Shown here piece after piece: positions 36,767 to 46,208 of a DNA stretch of 64,000 nt. The stretch lies in NCBI RefSeq assembly GCF_020829645.1, contig NZ_JAIVFS010000001.1, positions 183,655-247,654 on the forward strand. Direction: 5' to 3'. The position numbers and the translations under genes are program-made. The notes under the pieces were generated by a model. The model searched no databases. It was given only the letters and a program-made list of their open reading frames with translations, and was not told where the DNA came from. Every line of letters begins with the position of its first letter. Positions within the stretch are counted from its first letter, which is position 1. The stretch is from Nostoc mirabile CHAB5784. Its GTDB lineage: Bacteria > Cyanobacteriota > Cyanobacteriia > Cyanobacteriales > Nostocaceae.

Positions 36767-37264
36767 TTTTTAGTTTCGATATCATTACCAGTAGATTGAC
36801 ATTTTCTCTGATCCAACTTGAAACGACGCTTTCGCATTATTTCAAATTATCATAGGAGATTCGCCACCCTGATTCTAAGCAAACTTCCATATTGCAGGCT
36901 TGCTGCCTCTACGGGTCTTACTAGACTAACAACATTGCTGCTGTAAGTCTTAGCTAGCTTACCAAACTGGGTTTTTGCGACGCCGATAGCGACCTAACAG
37001 TGCGTCTCCAAGAGTTGCGTTAACGAGTATTCATACCCCTACGGGGATCTTGCTACGCGCAGCGTCTCGTAGAGAGCGTCATAGCCCGTCGTAGACATCG
37101 CCTACGGTGGATCGCACCGCACCTCCCACAGTCGCTCTACTCTTTTTAATATCACTTGTGCAGATGCTATATTTCTGTCAGTCTGATACAGCCTTGAGGA
37201 AATTTATATTTTTGAGAAATATAACTTTAGATATCACCTTACTATAATAATTATTTTCTTATGC
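36767..37264. other. Gene-free stretch with small dispersed repeats
   Basis: About 36990-37125 contains several pieces of the GC-rich small dispersed repeats of Nostoc type (segments such as GCGTCTCCAAGAGTTGCG and CTACGGGGATCTTGCTACG). The remaining sequence is AT-rich upstream DNA. No gene seen. Confidence 0.5.
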
Positions 37265-37270
37265 TATAAT
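37265..37270 (+). promoter_or_regulatory. TATAAT -10 element of the tRNA-Leu gene
   Basis: A perfect TATAAT lies 20 bases before the tRNA. No strong -35 hexamer is visible. Confidence 0.55.
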
Positions 37271-37289
37271 GTATGTTTAGACAAACCGT

Positions 37290-37372
37290 GCGGATGTGGC
37301 GGAATTGGTATACGCGCACGCTTGAGGTGCGTGTGGGCAATGCCCTTGCGAGTTCGAGTCTCGCCATCCGCA
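37290..37372 (+). tRNA. tRNA-Leu (anticodon GAG)
   Basis: An 83-base class II tRNA. The acceptor stem GCGGATG (37290-37296) pairs with CATCCGC (37365-37371), followed by discriminator A. The anticodon stem CACGC/GCGTG encloses the loop TTGAGGT, so the anticodon is GAG at 37324-37326, reading CUC and CUU leucine codons. The long variable arm (TGGGC..GCCC type) and the GTTCGAGTC T-loop are present. The 3' CCA is not encoded. Confidence 0.97.
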
Positions 37373-37499
37373 TATTTTGTTGATTAGTCAAGGGTCAATA
37401 GTCGAGGGTCAATAGACCTTAGACTGTTGACCCTTAAATCTTGGTATAGCTCAGGTTTTTTATGCTTTTATAGAGATACGTGAAGTTTTGTAAAAAGCA

Positions 37500-38123
37500 T
37501 TGAGTATTACTTTTACGCCGATAAACAACTTAACACTGCCAGCAGCTTGGCATCGCCTCACTCCGATTTGGCAAGGAGGGGAGGAAATAATTCAAAAAAG
37601 TTTACCTCATACTCAGCTAGCACCTGCTTGGCAGTTAATGCTTTTGGGTGACGGCTCTCCAACACGTCATCTAGAATTGCTTACAGGTGAGCCTGTAGAA
37701 GTAGATGTCATTGATATGTCATTGATTGGCATGGACTTGGATGGCGCTCCTGATTTAATTCAAGCTGTTCCAGGGCCGCGATTACGGCGGCAAGTGTGGC
37801 TGCGGACTGCTTCTGGTCAACGATTAGCCTATGCTACCTCGTGGTGGGAAGCCAGTCATGTAGACGAGTATTTGCAAAATCGTTCATTACCAATTTGGGC
37901 GAGTTTAGCTCGTCTTCGCACAGAACTGTATCGGGATGTTCGAGGAATTTACTATGGTGACTCATTGGCGCTAGAGTCTGGTTTTGATGTAACTGGGCCT
38001 TTTTGGGGTCGCCACTACTTGTTTTGGCATCATGGACAGCCATTAACCTTAATTTATGAAGTTTTTTCGCCTTATTTAACTAAATATTTGGGAGCTATGC
38101 AATTAGATTCCAAATATCAGTAA
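37500..38123 (+). CDS. Chorismate lyase-family protein
   Basis: A 207-residue protein of the chorismate pyruvate-lyase family, which in cyanobacteria makes 4-hydroxybenzoate for plastoquinone synthesis. Motifs fitting the family are APAWQLMLLGDGSPTRHLE, the VPGPRLRRQVWL region with the basic residues of the active site, and FWGRHYLFWHHGQPLTLIYE near the C-terminus. The start is a TTG at 37500 and has no strong ribosome binding site; no in-frame ATG precedes the conserved region. Confidence 0.82.
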   Translation: MSITFTPINNLTLPAAWHRLTPIWQGGEEIIQKSLPHTQLAPAWQLMLLGDGSPTRHLELLTGEPVEVDVIDMSLIGMDLDGAPDLIQAVPGPRLRRQVWLRTASGQRLAYATSWWEASHVDEYLQNRSLPIWASLARLRTELYRDVRGIYYGDSLALESGFDVTGPFWGRHYLFWHHGQPLTLIYEVFSPYLTKYLGAMQLDSKYQ

Positions 38124-38311
38124 AAAGGCATGATGTGGTGCGATGGCGTAGGCGATCGCTAGCGAGCAAAATCAAGTAGCTGAAATTATACAATGAAATT
38201 ATCAAATCTGGTAGTAGTGCCGTTAAACTAATAAGTTTTCGGTGATGGTTTGCCGTTGTTAGGCGATCGCATCCTCTCTAAAATAGAATCATTCCCCAAG
38301 TTCAACCATGA

Positions 38312-38443
38312 TTCCACTCAAAACCCAACTCTGATATTCTCCCTCAAACCAAACGTGGTACTGATAGTTTAGAATATTCCTTATTTGAAGGGTTGCAAAT
38401 TACACCTCAAGAAATCTTCCAACAAGCAAGAATTTCCTACTGA
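38312..38443 (+). pseudogene. Gene fragment at the edge of the Uma2 duplication
   Basis: An open stretch of 43 codons with no start codon ends in SLEYSLFEGLQITPQEIFQQ and a short tail before TGA. Its last 18 codons are repeated at about 39040-39095, in front of the second Uma2 copy. It appears to be the C-terminal end of a decayed gene that was carried along in the duplication. I do not recognise the parent family. Confidence 0.4.
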
Positions 38444-38474
38444 TGTTAGCAAGAAAGACACAAGGAAAGGTTTA

Positions 38475-39038
38475 ATGAATACTGTTGTGCTAAATCTAGA
38501 ACCGATTGCTCATTTAAGCGATGAGCAATTTTATCAATTGTGTATTGCCAATCGTGATTTAAGCCTGGAAATGAATGCAGCCGGAGAATTAATAATTATG
38601 CCACCAGTAGGAGGAGAAAGCGGAAATCAAGAAGCAGATTTAATTACAGACTTAAATAATTGGAATCGTCAAGCTAAATTAGGGAAAGTTTTTAGTTCTT
38701 CAACTATCTTTATACTTCCCAACGGTGCAAAACGTTCCCCTGATGCTGCTTGGGTAAAATTGGAGCGGTGGCAAGCTTTAACACCAGAACAACGAAAAAA
38801 ACTTCCGCCACTTGTACCCGATTTTTTAATTGAACTACGTTCAGAGACAGATCGGCTTGCACCGATTCAAGAAAAAATGCAGGAATACATTAAAAATGGT
38901 CTACGTTTGGGTTGGCTGATTAATCCTCAAGATGCAAGAGTTGAAATTTACCGACTTTTGAAAGCTGTAGAAGTTGTGCAAATGCCAGCAATTGTTTCTG
39001 GAGAAGATATATTACCTGGATTTGAGTTACAAGTATAG
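38475..39038 (+). CDS. Uma2 family endonuclease-like protein, tandem copy 1
   Basis: A 187-residue Uma2-family (DUF820) protein with a PD-(D/E)XK nuclease fold: the segment RSPDAAWV gives the catalytic Asp and PDFLIELRSETD the E-x-R/K motif. The family is greatly expanded in cyanobacteria and its biological role is unclear. The ATG at 38475 begins MNTVVLNLEP; an earlier in-frame start would fall inside the upstream fragment. The gene and 85 bases of upstream sequence are repeated directly downstream with a 651-bp period, so it is a recent duplication. Confidence 0.85.
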   Translation: MNTVVLNLEPIAHLSDEQFYQLCIANRDLSLEMNAAGELIIMPPVGGESGNQEADLITDLNNWNRQAKLGKVFSSSTIFILPNGAKRSPDAAWVKLERWQALTPEQRKKLPPLVPDFLIELRSETDRLAPIQEKMQEYIKNGLRLGWLINPQDARVEIYRLLKAVEVVQMPAIVSGEDILPGFELQV

Positions 39039-39125
39039 GAGGGTTGCAAATTACACCTAAAGAAATCTTCCAACAAGCAAGAATTTCCTACTGATGTTAG
39101 CAAGAAAGACATGAGGAAAGGTTTA

Positions 39126-39689
39126 ATGAATAGTGTTGTGCTAAATCTAGAACCGATTGCTCATTTAAGCGATGAGCAATTTTATCAATTGTGTATTGCC
39201 AATCGTGATTTAAGCCTGGAAATGAATGCATCTGGAGAATTAATAATTGTGCCACCAGTAGGAGGAGAAAGCGGAAATCAAGAAGCTGGACTGATCGCTG
39301 ATTTAGAAATTTGGAATCGTCAAGCTAAATTAGGGAAAGTTTTTAGTTCTTCAACTATCTTTATACTTCCCAACGGCGCAAAACGTTCACCTGATGCTGC
39401 TTGGGTAAAATTGGAGCGGTGGGAAGCTTTAACACCAGAACAACGAAAAAAATTTCCGCCACTTGTACCCGACTTTTTGATTGAACTACGTTCAGAGACA
39501 GATCGGCTTGCACCGATTCAAGAAAAAATGCAGGAATACATTAAAAATGGTCTGCGCTTGGGTTGGCTGATTAATCCTCAAGATGCAAGAGTTGAAATTT
39601 ACCGACTTTTGAAAGCTGTAGAAGTTGTGCAAATGCCAGCGATTATTTCTGGAGAAGATATACTACCTGGATTTGAGTTGCAAGTATAG
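39126..39689 (+). CDS. Uma2 family endonuclease-like protein, tandem copy 2
   Basis: A 187-residue protein almost identical to that encoded at 38475. The differences are scattered and mostly conservative; the longest changed block is DLITDLNNW to GLIADLEIW. The putative nuclease residues are retained, so both copies could be active. The start ATG at 39126 corresponds to that of copy 1. Unit boundaries are 38390-39040 and 39041-39691. Confidence 0.85.
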   Translation: MNSVVLNLEPIAHLSDEQFYQLCIANRDLSLEMNASGELIIVPPVGGESGNQEAGLIADLEIWNRQAKLGKVFSSSTIFILPNGAKRSPDAAWVKLERWEALTPEQRKKFPPLVPDFLIELRSETDRLAPIQEKMQEYIKNGLRLGWLINPQDARVEIYRLLKAVEVVQMPAIISGEDILPGFELQV

Positions 39690-39784
39690 GTAAATGATCA
39701 GTCTGACGGTATAGCAAAGCTATACCGCATTATCCCAAAAAATACTGCACTTTTGATGTAGCGCGATCGCGTACCCACCCGCTA

Positions 39785-39949
39785 AGAGGTTGTTTGAAAA
39801 CTATTTCGCTGTGACTTTAGGCACTTTTAGATCCCCCCTAACCCCCCTTAAAAAGGGGGGAACCGGAATCAAAGTCTCCCAATTTATCGGGAGATTTAGA
39901 GGGATCTAAAACTTTTGATACCGACAAGAAGACTTTTCAAACATCCTCT
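39785..39949. mobile_element. 165-bp MITE-like element, copy 2
   Basis: Same ends (AGAGGTTGTTTGAAAA...) and same interior hairpins as 23705-23868, in the same orientation and at high identity. The most visible change is a short replaced loop (CCAATTTATCGGGAG against CCTTTTTAAGGGAG). Confidence 0.8.
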
Positions 39950-40310
39950 AAGAAAGCGATCGCATATCGCAACCGCGTAAAGCCAAGTCGCTGAAATTGA
40001 GTTGCAGTTTTGTCCAGTTAGTTATATTCTCAAATTGCTTGGAATAACAGATTTACTTGCGGAAACTTTCCGACAGAGGAATTAATCTCAGGGAAACGTC
40101 CTACGAAATTCAAAAAAGCGTGTTAAAAATGGTAACTGAACTAAAAACATAGCTTTTAAAAGACTAAAGAAAGTTGATTACCGAAGTATCATCAACATCT
40201 AGGGTGGAAAAATTTAATCTAATTAGCTGCCCTAAAGAATGGTTAAACCTTTTGGTGTACTTGACTAATCAAGCAAGTAATAAGTTTGCAAGTATAAGGT
40301 ATAGGTTTCA
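39950..40310. other. Upstream spacer of the DUF3352 gene
   Basis: About 360 bases with no gene supported; a few HIP1 sites but no repeat array or clear structured RNA. Confidence 0.4.
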
Positions 40311-42077
40311 ATGGCACCGCCTCTTGTGTCTGTTCCGATGAAGAAAAATAAGAAACCGTCTCTGGTGCTGACGCTCTCGGCTGCTGGGCTATTGATTGGT
40401 GCAGGGAGTGCAGCATACTGGTTGTTAAGCCAGAGACAACGATCTTCTAGCGATTTGCTAGTAGGTGCAAATATTATTCCTGGTGATGCCCTGTTTGCGG
40501 TTTCTCTGACAACAGATCCCCAGCAGTGGCAGAAATTGCGGGAGTTTGGGACAAAAGAAACCCAAGCAGAACTGGACAGAAATTTAGTTGAATTGCGCGA
40601 TCGCTTTCTCACTAATAATGGTTACGACTTCCAGAAAGATATCGCTCCTTGGGTAGGCAATGACGTTACAATCGCAATTCTTGCCCCAGCAATAGCGAGT
40701 AAAGCTGCACCCAAACCAGTTACCACCAATGAAGATACTGCTAGCGATCAGCAGTCGATGGTGATGGTATTACCAGTGAAAAACCCAGAAATCGCCAAAA
40801 ACATTTTGGCACAACCTAAAACCCTTAAACAAGGCAAATGGATTGACCGTATTTATCAAGGGATCGCCATTAAACAAAGTCAGGGACAAGCAGGAGAAAA
40901 CTTCTTTGCAGCATTACTAGATGGGCGTTTTTTAGTTATAACTGATAGTCCCAAAGCCACAGAACGAGCAATTGACGCTTACAAAAATCAAACATCCCTA
41001 GCCACAACAGGGGGCTTTGCTGAGAATTTCCCAAAAATTGCTAACTACCAACGCTTTGGCCAGTTTTACGTAAATGTGCCAACAGCAGCTAAAATAGCCG
41101 CAGCTTCTCCAAACCGCCCTTTACCTGCTCAAGTTTTGGCTCAACTGCAAAATAACCAAGGTTTAGCGGGGACAATGACCTTAGAGGCAGAAGGAATCCG
41201 CTTTAAGGGCGTTTCTTGGTTAAACCCTAATAGTCAACGGGTGCTGGCGGTAGAAAACAAAGCTGGGAAAATGCAAAGCCGCGTACCAGCAGAAACCTTA
41301 ATGATGCTATCTGGTGGTAACTTACAGAGGTTGTGGGGAGATTACATTTTAACATCTCAGAGAAATCCCCTCTCGCCGATCGCACCAGAACAGATCAGAG
41401 GTGGTATAAAATCGCTTACCGACCTCGATTTAGATAAGGATTTGCTCAGTTGGATGAAAGGCGAGTTTTCCTTATCACTAATTCCTACTACTCCAAAACA
41501 AGGTTCACCAGATGATTTTCGTGTGGGTTTACTGTTCATGGTACAGACAAGCAATCGCCAATCAGCTGAAGCATCCATAAAACAGCTCGATGAAGTGATG
41601 AGAAATCAATACCAGTTCCAAGTCCAACCGGCAAAAGTCGCAGGTCAACCCGTTGTTAACTGGGTTTCACCCTATGGTACTTTAACTGCCACCCACGGCT
41701 GGTTAGATAGAGATGTCGCCTTTCTAGTAGTGGGTGCTCCCGTTACTGATAAAATTCTTCCCAAACCTAACAACACACTAGCTAGCACGATCCCCTTCCA
41801 ACAAACAGTTCCTACACAACCAAATCCGACAAATGGTCAATTTTTTCTGGATGTGGAACGAACTGTGAAAAATTTTCCCTTACCAACTCTAATTCCCAAT
41901 CAACAAGCTTTGCTAGCTGCAACGCGCTCAATTGGGATGACATCCGCCGTCAGCGACAGTCGCAGTAACATCTACGACATTTTTCTAGCACTCAAAAAAG
42001 TTAGGAACACGACTCCCTTGCCTAGTCCAGAAAGTAATAAGAGCAGTTCTGTTACACCACCTACGACTTCTCCATAA
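40311..42077 (+). CDS. DUF3352 domain-containing protein
   Basis: A 588-residue protein with an N-terminal membrane anchor (SLVLTLSAAGLLIGAGSAAYWLL), likely facing the periplasm or lumen. The rest matches the DUF3352 family of cyanobacteria: DLLVGANIIPGDALFAVSL near 50-70, DFQKDIAPWVGNDVTIAIL at about 105-125, and a Pro/Ser-rich tail. Function unknown. It is monocistronic as far as seen. The start could be the Met at 40311 or the Met nine codons downstream. Confidence 0.85.
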   Translation: MAPPLVSVPMKKNKKPSLVLTLSAAGLLIGAGSAAYWLLSQRQRSSSDLLVGANIIPGDALFAVSLTTDPQQWQKLREFGTKETQAELDRNLVELRDRFLTNNGYDFQKDIAPWVGNDVTIAILAPAIASKAAPKPVTTNEDTASDQQSMVMVLPVKNPEIAKNILAQPKTLKQGKWIDRIYQGIAIKQSQGQAGENFFAALLDGRFLVITDSPKATERAIDAYKNQTSLATTGGFAENFPKIANYQRFGQFYVNVPTAAKIAAASPNRPLPAQVLAQLQNNQGLAGTMTLEAEGIRFKGVSWLNPNSQRVLAVENKAGKMQSRVPAETLMMLSGGNLQRLWGDYILTSQRNPLSPIAPEQIRGGIKSLTDLDLDKDLLSWMKGEFSLSLIPTTPKQGSPDDFRVGLLFMVQTSNRQSAEASIKQLDEVMRNQYQFQVQPAKVAGQPVVNWVSPYGTLTATHGWLDRDVAFLVVGAPVTDKILPKPNNTLASTIPFQQTVPTQPNPTNGQFFLDVERTVKNFPLPTLIPNQQALLAATRSIGMTSAVSDSRSNIYDIFLALKKVRNTTPLPSPESNKSSSVTPPTTSP

Positions 42078-42106
42078 CAGCAATATGAAAAGTTAGGAGT
42101 TAGGAG

Positions 42107-42193
42107 TAGAGACGCGATTAATCGCGTCTCTACAGGAGTCAGTAGTAGAGACGCGATTGATCGCGTCTAGAGACGCGATTAATCGCGTTTGTA
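42107..42193. repeat. Repeated AGACGCGATTAATCGCGTCT palindromes
   Basis: Three copies of the 20-base palindrome, some with one change, arranged in tandem between the DUF3352 and ccsB genes. The same palindrome lies between the TolB-like genes at 32201 and 32234. Confidence 0.8.
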
Positions 42194-42443
42194 CAGGAGT
42201 GAGGAGTTGTACTAATTCTCAAAAATCTTGCCATACAACAATCTTCGCGTCTGGTGTGTCTTTACTTCAAAGCGATATCATCTCTAGCAACCTTAAAAGG
42301 AAATGGTATTAAAAATTATTAATTTATAATTCATAACTCATAACTCCTAACTCCTAACTTTCCCCTGTCCCATTACCCTCTAAGCATATAGGATCAGAAC
42401 AGTCAGAATCCATATTTTAAATCATCCACGGAGAGAAGACTTT

Positions 42444-43502
42444 ATGAATTTGGTTGTACTCCAGAACTGGCTGGACAATGCCTCTTTTGCCATATTATTC
42501 CTAACAATGCTCGTGTATTGGGGAGGAGCGGCTTTTCCGAATCTGCCTTATCTAGCTGCTTTGGGGACAGCTGGGATGGCGATCGCTAATTTGTGCATGG
42601 CGACTCTACTAGGGGCACGATGGATAGAAGCTGGTTACTTTCCCTTAAGTAATCTCTATGAATCCCTGTTTTTCTTAACTTGGGGAATTACGACCGTCCA
42701 TCTAATTGCTGAAAGTAGTAGCCGTAGCCGCTTAGTAGGAGTTGTTACAGCTCCTGTGGCAATGTTGATCGCTGCTTTTGCTACCATCACATTACCATCC
42801 CAGATGCAAGCGTCAGAACCGCTAGTACCTGCCTTGAAGTCAAATTGGCTGATGATGCATGTCAGCGTTATGATGTTGAGTTATTCTGCTTTAATGGTGG
42901 GTTCGTTATTAGCGATCGCTTTTTTAGTTGTGACTCGCGGTCAAAACATCCAACTACAAGGTAGTTCTGTAGGTACTGGTGGCTATCGCAGCAACGGCTA
43001 CCGCTTAAACAAAGCATCTGAGCTAATTTCTCAACCATCAGCCCCTTCTGCCGAAAATAACGGCTTTGCTCGTTTTGAAACTACTAGCAACGGCAACGGT
43101 AACGGTAACACCGCAGTTTTGGGTTTAGTAACTGCCTCTGAGCCTCAAATAGCATCTGCCGAACCTCTTTCACCCCAGCGCCTTAGCCTTGCCGAAACCC
43201 TCGACAACATCAGCTATCGCATCATCGGACTCGGATTTCCTTTATTGACAATTGGCATCATTGCTGGTGGCGTTTGGGCTAACGAAGCTTGGGGTTCCTA
43301 CTGGAGTTGGGACCCCAAAGAAACTTGGGCATTAATCACCTGGTTAGTGTTCGCCGCCTATCTCCACGCCCGAATCACTCGCGGTTGGCAAGGGCGTCGT
43401 CCGGCAATTTTAGCCGCCACTGGTTTTGTTGTTGTTTGGGTTTGCTATCTCGGTGTGAATCTTTTAGGTAAAGGTTTGCATTCTTACGGTTGGTTCTTTT
43501 AA
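42444..43502 (+). CDS. ccsB: Cytochrome c biogenesis protein CcsB (CcsA/Ycf5 type)
   Basis: A 352-residue multi-span membrane protein of the system II cytochrome c maturation pathway, which delivers heme to apocytochromes on the lumen side. The WWD signature [16 protein letters not shown] is present, as are conserved histidines in [12 protein letters not shown] and [10 protein letters not shown]. This is the protein called CcsA or Ycf5 in plastids and CcsB in many bacterial annotations. A polar insertion of about 75 residues (170-245), rich in Asn/Gly/Ser, lies between helices. The ATG at 42444 follows GGAGAGAAG. Confidence 0.93.
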   Translation: MNLVVLQNWLDNASFAILFLTMLVYWGGAAFPNLPYLAALGTAGMAIANLCMATLLGARWIEAGYFPLSNLYESLFFLTWGITTVHLIAESSSRSRLVGVVTAPVAMLIAAFATITLPSQMQASEPLVPALKSNWLMMHVSVMMLSYSALMVGSLLAIAFLVVTRGQNIQLQGSSVGTGGYRSNGYRLNKASELISQPSAPSAENNGFARFETTSNGNGNGNTAVLGLVTASEPQIASAEPLSPQRLSLAETLDNISYRIIGLGFPLLTIGIIAGGVWANEAWGSYWSWDPKETWALITWLVFAAYLHARITRGWQGRRPAILAATGFVVVWVCYLGVNLLGKGLHSYGWFF

Positions 43503-43512
43503 TAACAGAAAA

Positions 43513-43572
43513 CTACCCCACCCGCGCTGCCGCGCACCCTCCCCTTGGTAAGGGGAGGGTTGGGGAGGGGTA
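43513..43572. repeat. GC-rich palindromic repeat after ccsB
   Basis: CTACCCC...ACCCTCCCCTT and AAGGGGAGGGTTGGGGAGGGG form a long stem soon after the gene stop. It belongs to the CCCCACCC/GGGGTGGG repeat type and may serve as a terminator. Confidence 0.55.
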
Positions 43573-43717
43573 ACGCGAGAATTATAGGCTAATTTACCGG
43601 ACATCAAATTATTACTGAATTGTTATTTGAGCAGCTCTAAATCTATAAAATCATCATTTTATTTCGGATGAACTGTTATATCTCTAGAAAATATAGATTT
43701 ATTGACAGGAGATTTTT

Positions 43718-44026
43718 ATGGAAGATGGATTTGAGAGACTAAACCATGATGAAGTTGTGTCTATAGAACCAGACACTTTTAATAAGTTAAATATTGCTAA
43801 AACTTTTAAAGTCCGTGATTTGATTACAGCAATTAAGGAATATATTGGAGCAGAAGAGACAGATGAAGTAAATTTGTATACCCAAGGATTAAATTGTGAA
43901 GTTTTGCAATTTAGTACTCAGGGATGGAAAAAAGGAAAAGTTAGACTTGCTTTAGAATTTTGTCCTGAGGGATCTGAATCACCACTTGATGAAATTTTTC
44001 AAAAACTCAAACAAGTAGAAAACTAA
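43718..44026 (+). CDS. KGK domain protein
   Basis: A 102-residue protein of the cyanobacterial KGK family, named after the conserved Lys-Gly-Lys motif, here in GWKKGKVRLALEF. The N-terminal half has a MEDGFERLNHDEVVSI segment typical of members. It is soluble; the role is unknown. ATG at 43718 is preceded by ACAGGAGA, a good ribosome binding site. Confidence 0.85.
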   Translation: MEDGFERLNHDEVVSIEPDTFNKLNIAKTFKVRDLITAIKEYIGAEETDEVNLYTQGLNCEVLQFSTQGWKKGKVRLALEFCPEGSESPLDEIFQKLKQVEN

Positions 44027-44041
44027 TATCCAATGAGCAAA

Positions 44042-44074
44042 AGAACCCCGACTTCTTAAAAAAGTCGGGGTTCT
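44042..44074. terminator. Strong hairpin after the KGK gene
   Basis: AGAACCCCGACTT (44042-44054) pairs perfectly with AAGTCGGGGTTCT (44062-44074), 15 bases after the stop. No T-run follows. A close relative of this hairpin lies at 46261-46293 after the PIN toxin gene, so it may also be a dispersed repeat. Confidence 0.6.
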
Positions 44075-44178
44075 GAGCCTCTTGATGTTTACAAATAAAA
44101 ATAGGATGTACTGAGTTGCTATCAAAATTCATTTATAAAATAAAGATGTACTAATAACTGAGGAAGAGTAAACCCATC

Positions 44179-44964
44179 ATGCTAAAGTACGATCCATTAG
44201 CTTGTTTGCCCTCATCTGAGGAACTGCCAGACTCTGACGATACACCAGTGGATAATGAATTACAAGATTTGATTCCTGGTTTACTCAAAGCGCTCCTGGC
44301 AATGGCTTGGCCAGAACGCATGGATTGGTTTTTTGGCGTAGATATGGGTATTTATTATGACCCAGATTTACCAGCAATAGTCCCAGATGGGTTTTTGAGT
44401 CTGGGCGTAGAGCGATTTTATGATGAAAACCTCCGTCCCAGTTATGTGCTTTGGGAAGAAAGGAGAGTACCAATATTAGCGCTAGAAGTAGTATCTCAAA
44501 AGTATCGTGGTGAGTACTCTACTAAAAAAGCAGAGTATGCGAAATTAGGGATTTTATATTATGTAATCTACAATCCGAATCGTCGCCGAAAGCCACGGTT
44601 GGAAATATACAAATTAATTAATGGTGGTTACACTGCATTAGAAGATGGTAATCCCGTTTGGCTACCAGAGATTGGTTTAGGAATTGGCATGGAACGGGGA
44701 ACTTATCTAGGCATTCCTCGCCAGTGGTTGTATTGGTATAACCAGCAAGGGGAAAAGCTTTTAACACCAGAAGAAGACGCAAAACTCGCTAAACAAGAAA
44801 CCCAGGAAGCAAAACAAGAAGCGCAGCAAGCAAAACAAGAAGCGCAGCAAGCACAGCAAGAAGCGCAGCAAGCACAGCAAGAAGCTCAACAAGCACGACG
44901 ACGTGCTGAATTATTAGCAGAACAGTTGCGATCGCTCGGCATAGATCCTGATTATCTTACCTGA
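44179..44964 (+). CDS. Uma2 family protein with C-terminal coiled coil
   Basis: A 261-residue Uma2-family protein with the PD-(D/E)XK-like core: AIVPDGFLSLGVERF and ILALEVVSQKYRGEYSTKK supply the acidic and Lys residues. After about residue 195 follow Gln/Ala/Glu-rich repeats (KQEAQQA units) forming a coiled coil, then LRSLGIDPDYLT at the end. That tail is repeated as loose fragments downstream at 46209 and 46355. Role unknown; the coiled coil could mediate oligomerisation. Confidence 0.85.
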   Translation: MLKYDPLACLPSSEELPDSDDTPVDNELQDLIPGLLKALLAMAWPERMDWFFGVDMGIYYDPDLPAIVPDGFLSLGVERFYDENLRPSYVLWEERRVPILALEVVSQKYRGEYSTKKAEYAKLGILYYVIYNPNRRRKPRLEIYKLINGGYTALEDGNPVWLPEIGLGIGMERGTYLGIPRQWLYWYNQQGEKLLTPEEDAKLAKQETQEAKQEAQQAKQEAQQAQQEAQQAQQEAQQARRRAELLAEQLRSLGIDPDYLT

Positions 44965-44974
44965 ATTGCTGTAA

Positions 44975-45097
44975 GGGAACTCCAACAAATAAATTATCCA
45001 ATCTTGTGGGGTGGGCATCTTGCCCGCCCAGTTCCCATGACGGGCGAGACGCCCATCCTACAAGAAATATTAGGATATTTTATTACTTGGAAGTCCC
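44975..45097. mobile_element. 123-bp MITE-like element, copy 2
   Basis: Begins GGGAACTCCAA and ends TTGGAAGTCCC, with TAA on both sides (44972-44974 and 45098-45100). Length, ends and central GGGGTGGGC hairpin agree with copies at 11039-11161 and 46402-46524. It starts 10 bases after the Uma2 stop. Confidence 0.85.
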
Positions 45098-45122
45098 TAA
45101 AAACTCCTCCACGAGTATCAAA

Positions 45123-45388
45123 CACTCGTTAACCCAGTTCAGAGGTGGATGAATCCAGTTCAAATACTCGTTAACCCAGTTCAGAGGTGGATGAATCCAG
45201 TTCAAACACTCGTTAACCCAGTTCAGAGGTGGATGAATCCAGTTCAAACACTCGTTAACCCAGTTCAGAGGTGGATGAATCCAGTTCAAACACTCGTTAA
45301 CCCAGTTCAGAGGTGGATGAATCCAGTTCAAATACTCGTTAACCCAGTTCAGAGGTGGATGAATCCAGTTCAAATACTCGTTAACGAA
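45123..45388. repeat. 42-bp minisatellite, six units and a partial
   Basis: Units begin at 45123, 45165, 45207, 45249, 45291 and 45333, each 42 bases, with a broken unit from 45375. Each unit reads roughly ACTCGTTAACCCAGTTCAGA followed by GGTGGATGAATCCAGTTCAA. The two halves of a unit share CCAGTTCA, so a unit looks like a dimer of a diverged 21-mer. The array is open on both strands because 42 is a multiple of three; I do not call a gene. Confidence 0.92.
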
Positions 45389-45517
45389 TATAAAAGACTC
45401 ATCCGCGAGTATCCAAAACTCATTACAGCAGTTTTGATTTACGCATCACACTCGTAAACCTGATTAGTTATGATTTAATTAAATTCCGGTTTGCCGGATT
45501 ATGGTTATTTAGAATTT

Positions 45518-45769
45518 ATGGAAGTCATCAAGCTAGGAAAAACAGGTCAAGTCTCTATTCCCAAAGCAATTCTTAATCGTCTAGGGTTGGATGGGGAAAC
45601 TATGCTACTGGTGGAAACTACTGCTGATGGTGGAATTTTACTACGTCCTGCTGGAGTGTATCCGATTGAGATATATACAGACGAACGAATCGAGGAGTTT
45701 CAGATAGCCAATCGCCTAACTGACGAAGAAGCTAAACAACTTCAGCGACAGCTTCAAGATGCTGAATAG
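45518..45769 (+). CDS. AbrB/MazE-type antitoxin
   Basis: An 83-residue protein whose N-terminal half is a SpoVT-AbrB swapped-hairpin DNA-binding domain (VIKLGKTGQVSIPKAILNRLG). The C-terminal half would wrap the toxin. It is followed 9 bases later by a PIN-domain gene, so it is the antitoxin of a VapBC-like pair and probably represses its own operon. The ATG at 45518 is preferred over the TTG at 45491. Confidence 0.87.
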   Translation: MEVIKLGKTGQVSIPKAILNRLGLDGETMLLVETTADGGILLRPAGVYPIEIYTDERIEEFQIANRLTDEEAKQLQRQLQDAE

Positions 45770-45778
45770 GGAATATAA

Positions 45779-46204
45779 ATGCGCTTATTCCTGGATGCTA
45801 ATGTTATCTTTGCAGCAGCTATTAGTCCTGATGGTCGCTGTAGTGCATTGTTTAAGTTAGCTTCTGGTGGGTATTGTGCTTTGCTAACTTCGCCTCATGC
45901 TTTGGAAGAAACACGGCGTAATATTACAGCTAAATATCCCGAAGCTTTAACACGATTGGAGCAAGATTTAATCCCCAAACTAACTATAGTTGGAGAAGCA
46001 CCAATTACACGAGTCAATTGGGCAATGGAGATAGGACTACCTTTGAAAGATGCTCCCATTTTAGCGACAGCAGTAGAGAGTAGAGCAGACCTTTTGGTAA
46101 CGGGTGATAAGACACATTTTGGTTCATTTTATGGTCAGGAATTAGAGGGAGTAACGGTGGTAGATATGCGAGAGGCGATCGCACTTCTGTACTCAGAATT
46201 TTGA
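45779..46204 (+). CDS. PIN-domain (VapC-like) toxin
   Basis: A 141-residue PIN-domain ribonuclease. The metal-binding acids are visible in RLFLDANVIF (Asp6), HALEETRRN, LKDAPILATAV, and LLVTGDKTHFG. Toxins of this family cut tRNA or rRNA until bound by the partner encoded immediately upstream. The gene stops just before a strong hairpin, and fragments of Uma2 tails surround the module, which suits an accessory insertion. Confidence 0.87.
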   Translation: MRLFLDANVIFAAAISPDGRCSALFKLASGGYCALLTSPHALEETRRNITAKYPEALTRLEQDLIPKLTIVGEAPITRVNWAMEIGLPLKDAPILATAVESRADLLVTGDKTHFGSFYGQELEGVTVVDMREAIALLYSEF

Positions 46205-46208
46205 GAAA

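Noticed and set aside
45083..45457. Heptapeptide-repeat frames (MNPVQ units and the complement) over the 42-bp array
   Set aside because: Same reason as the 21-bp array: minisatellite open on both strands, no sign of a gene.
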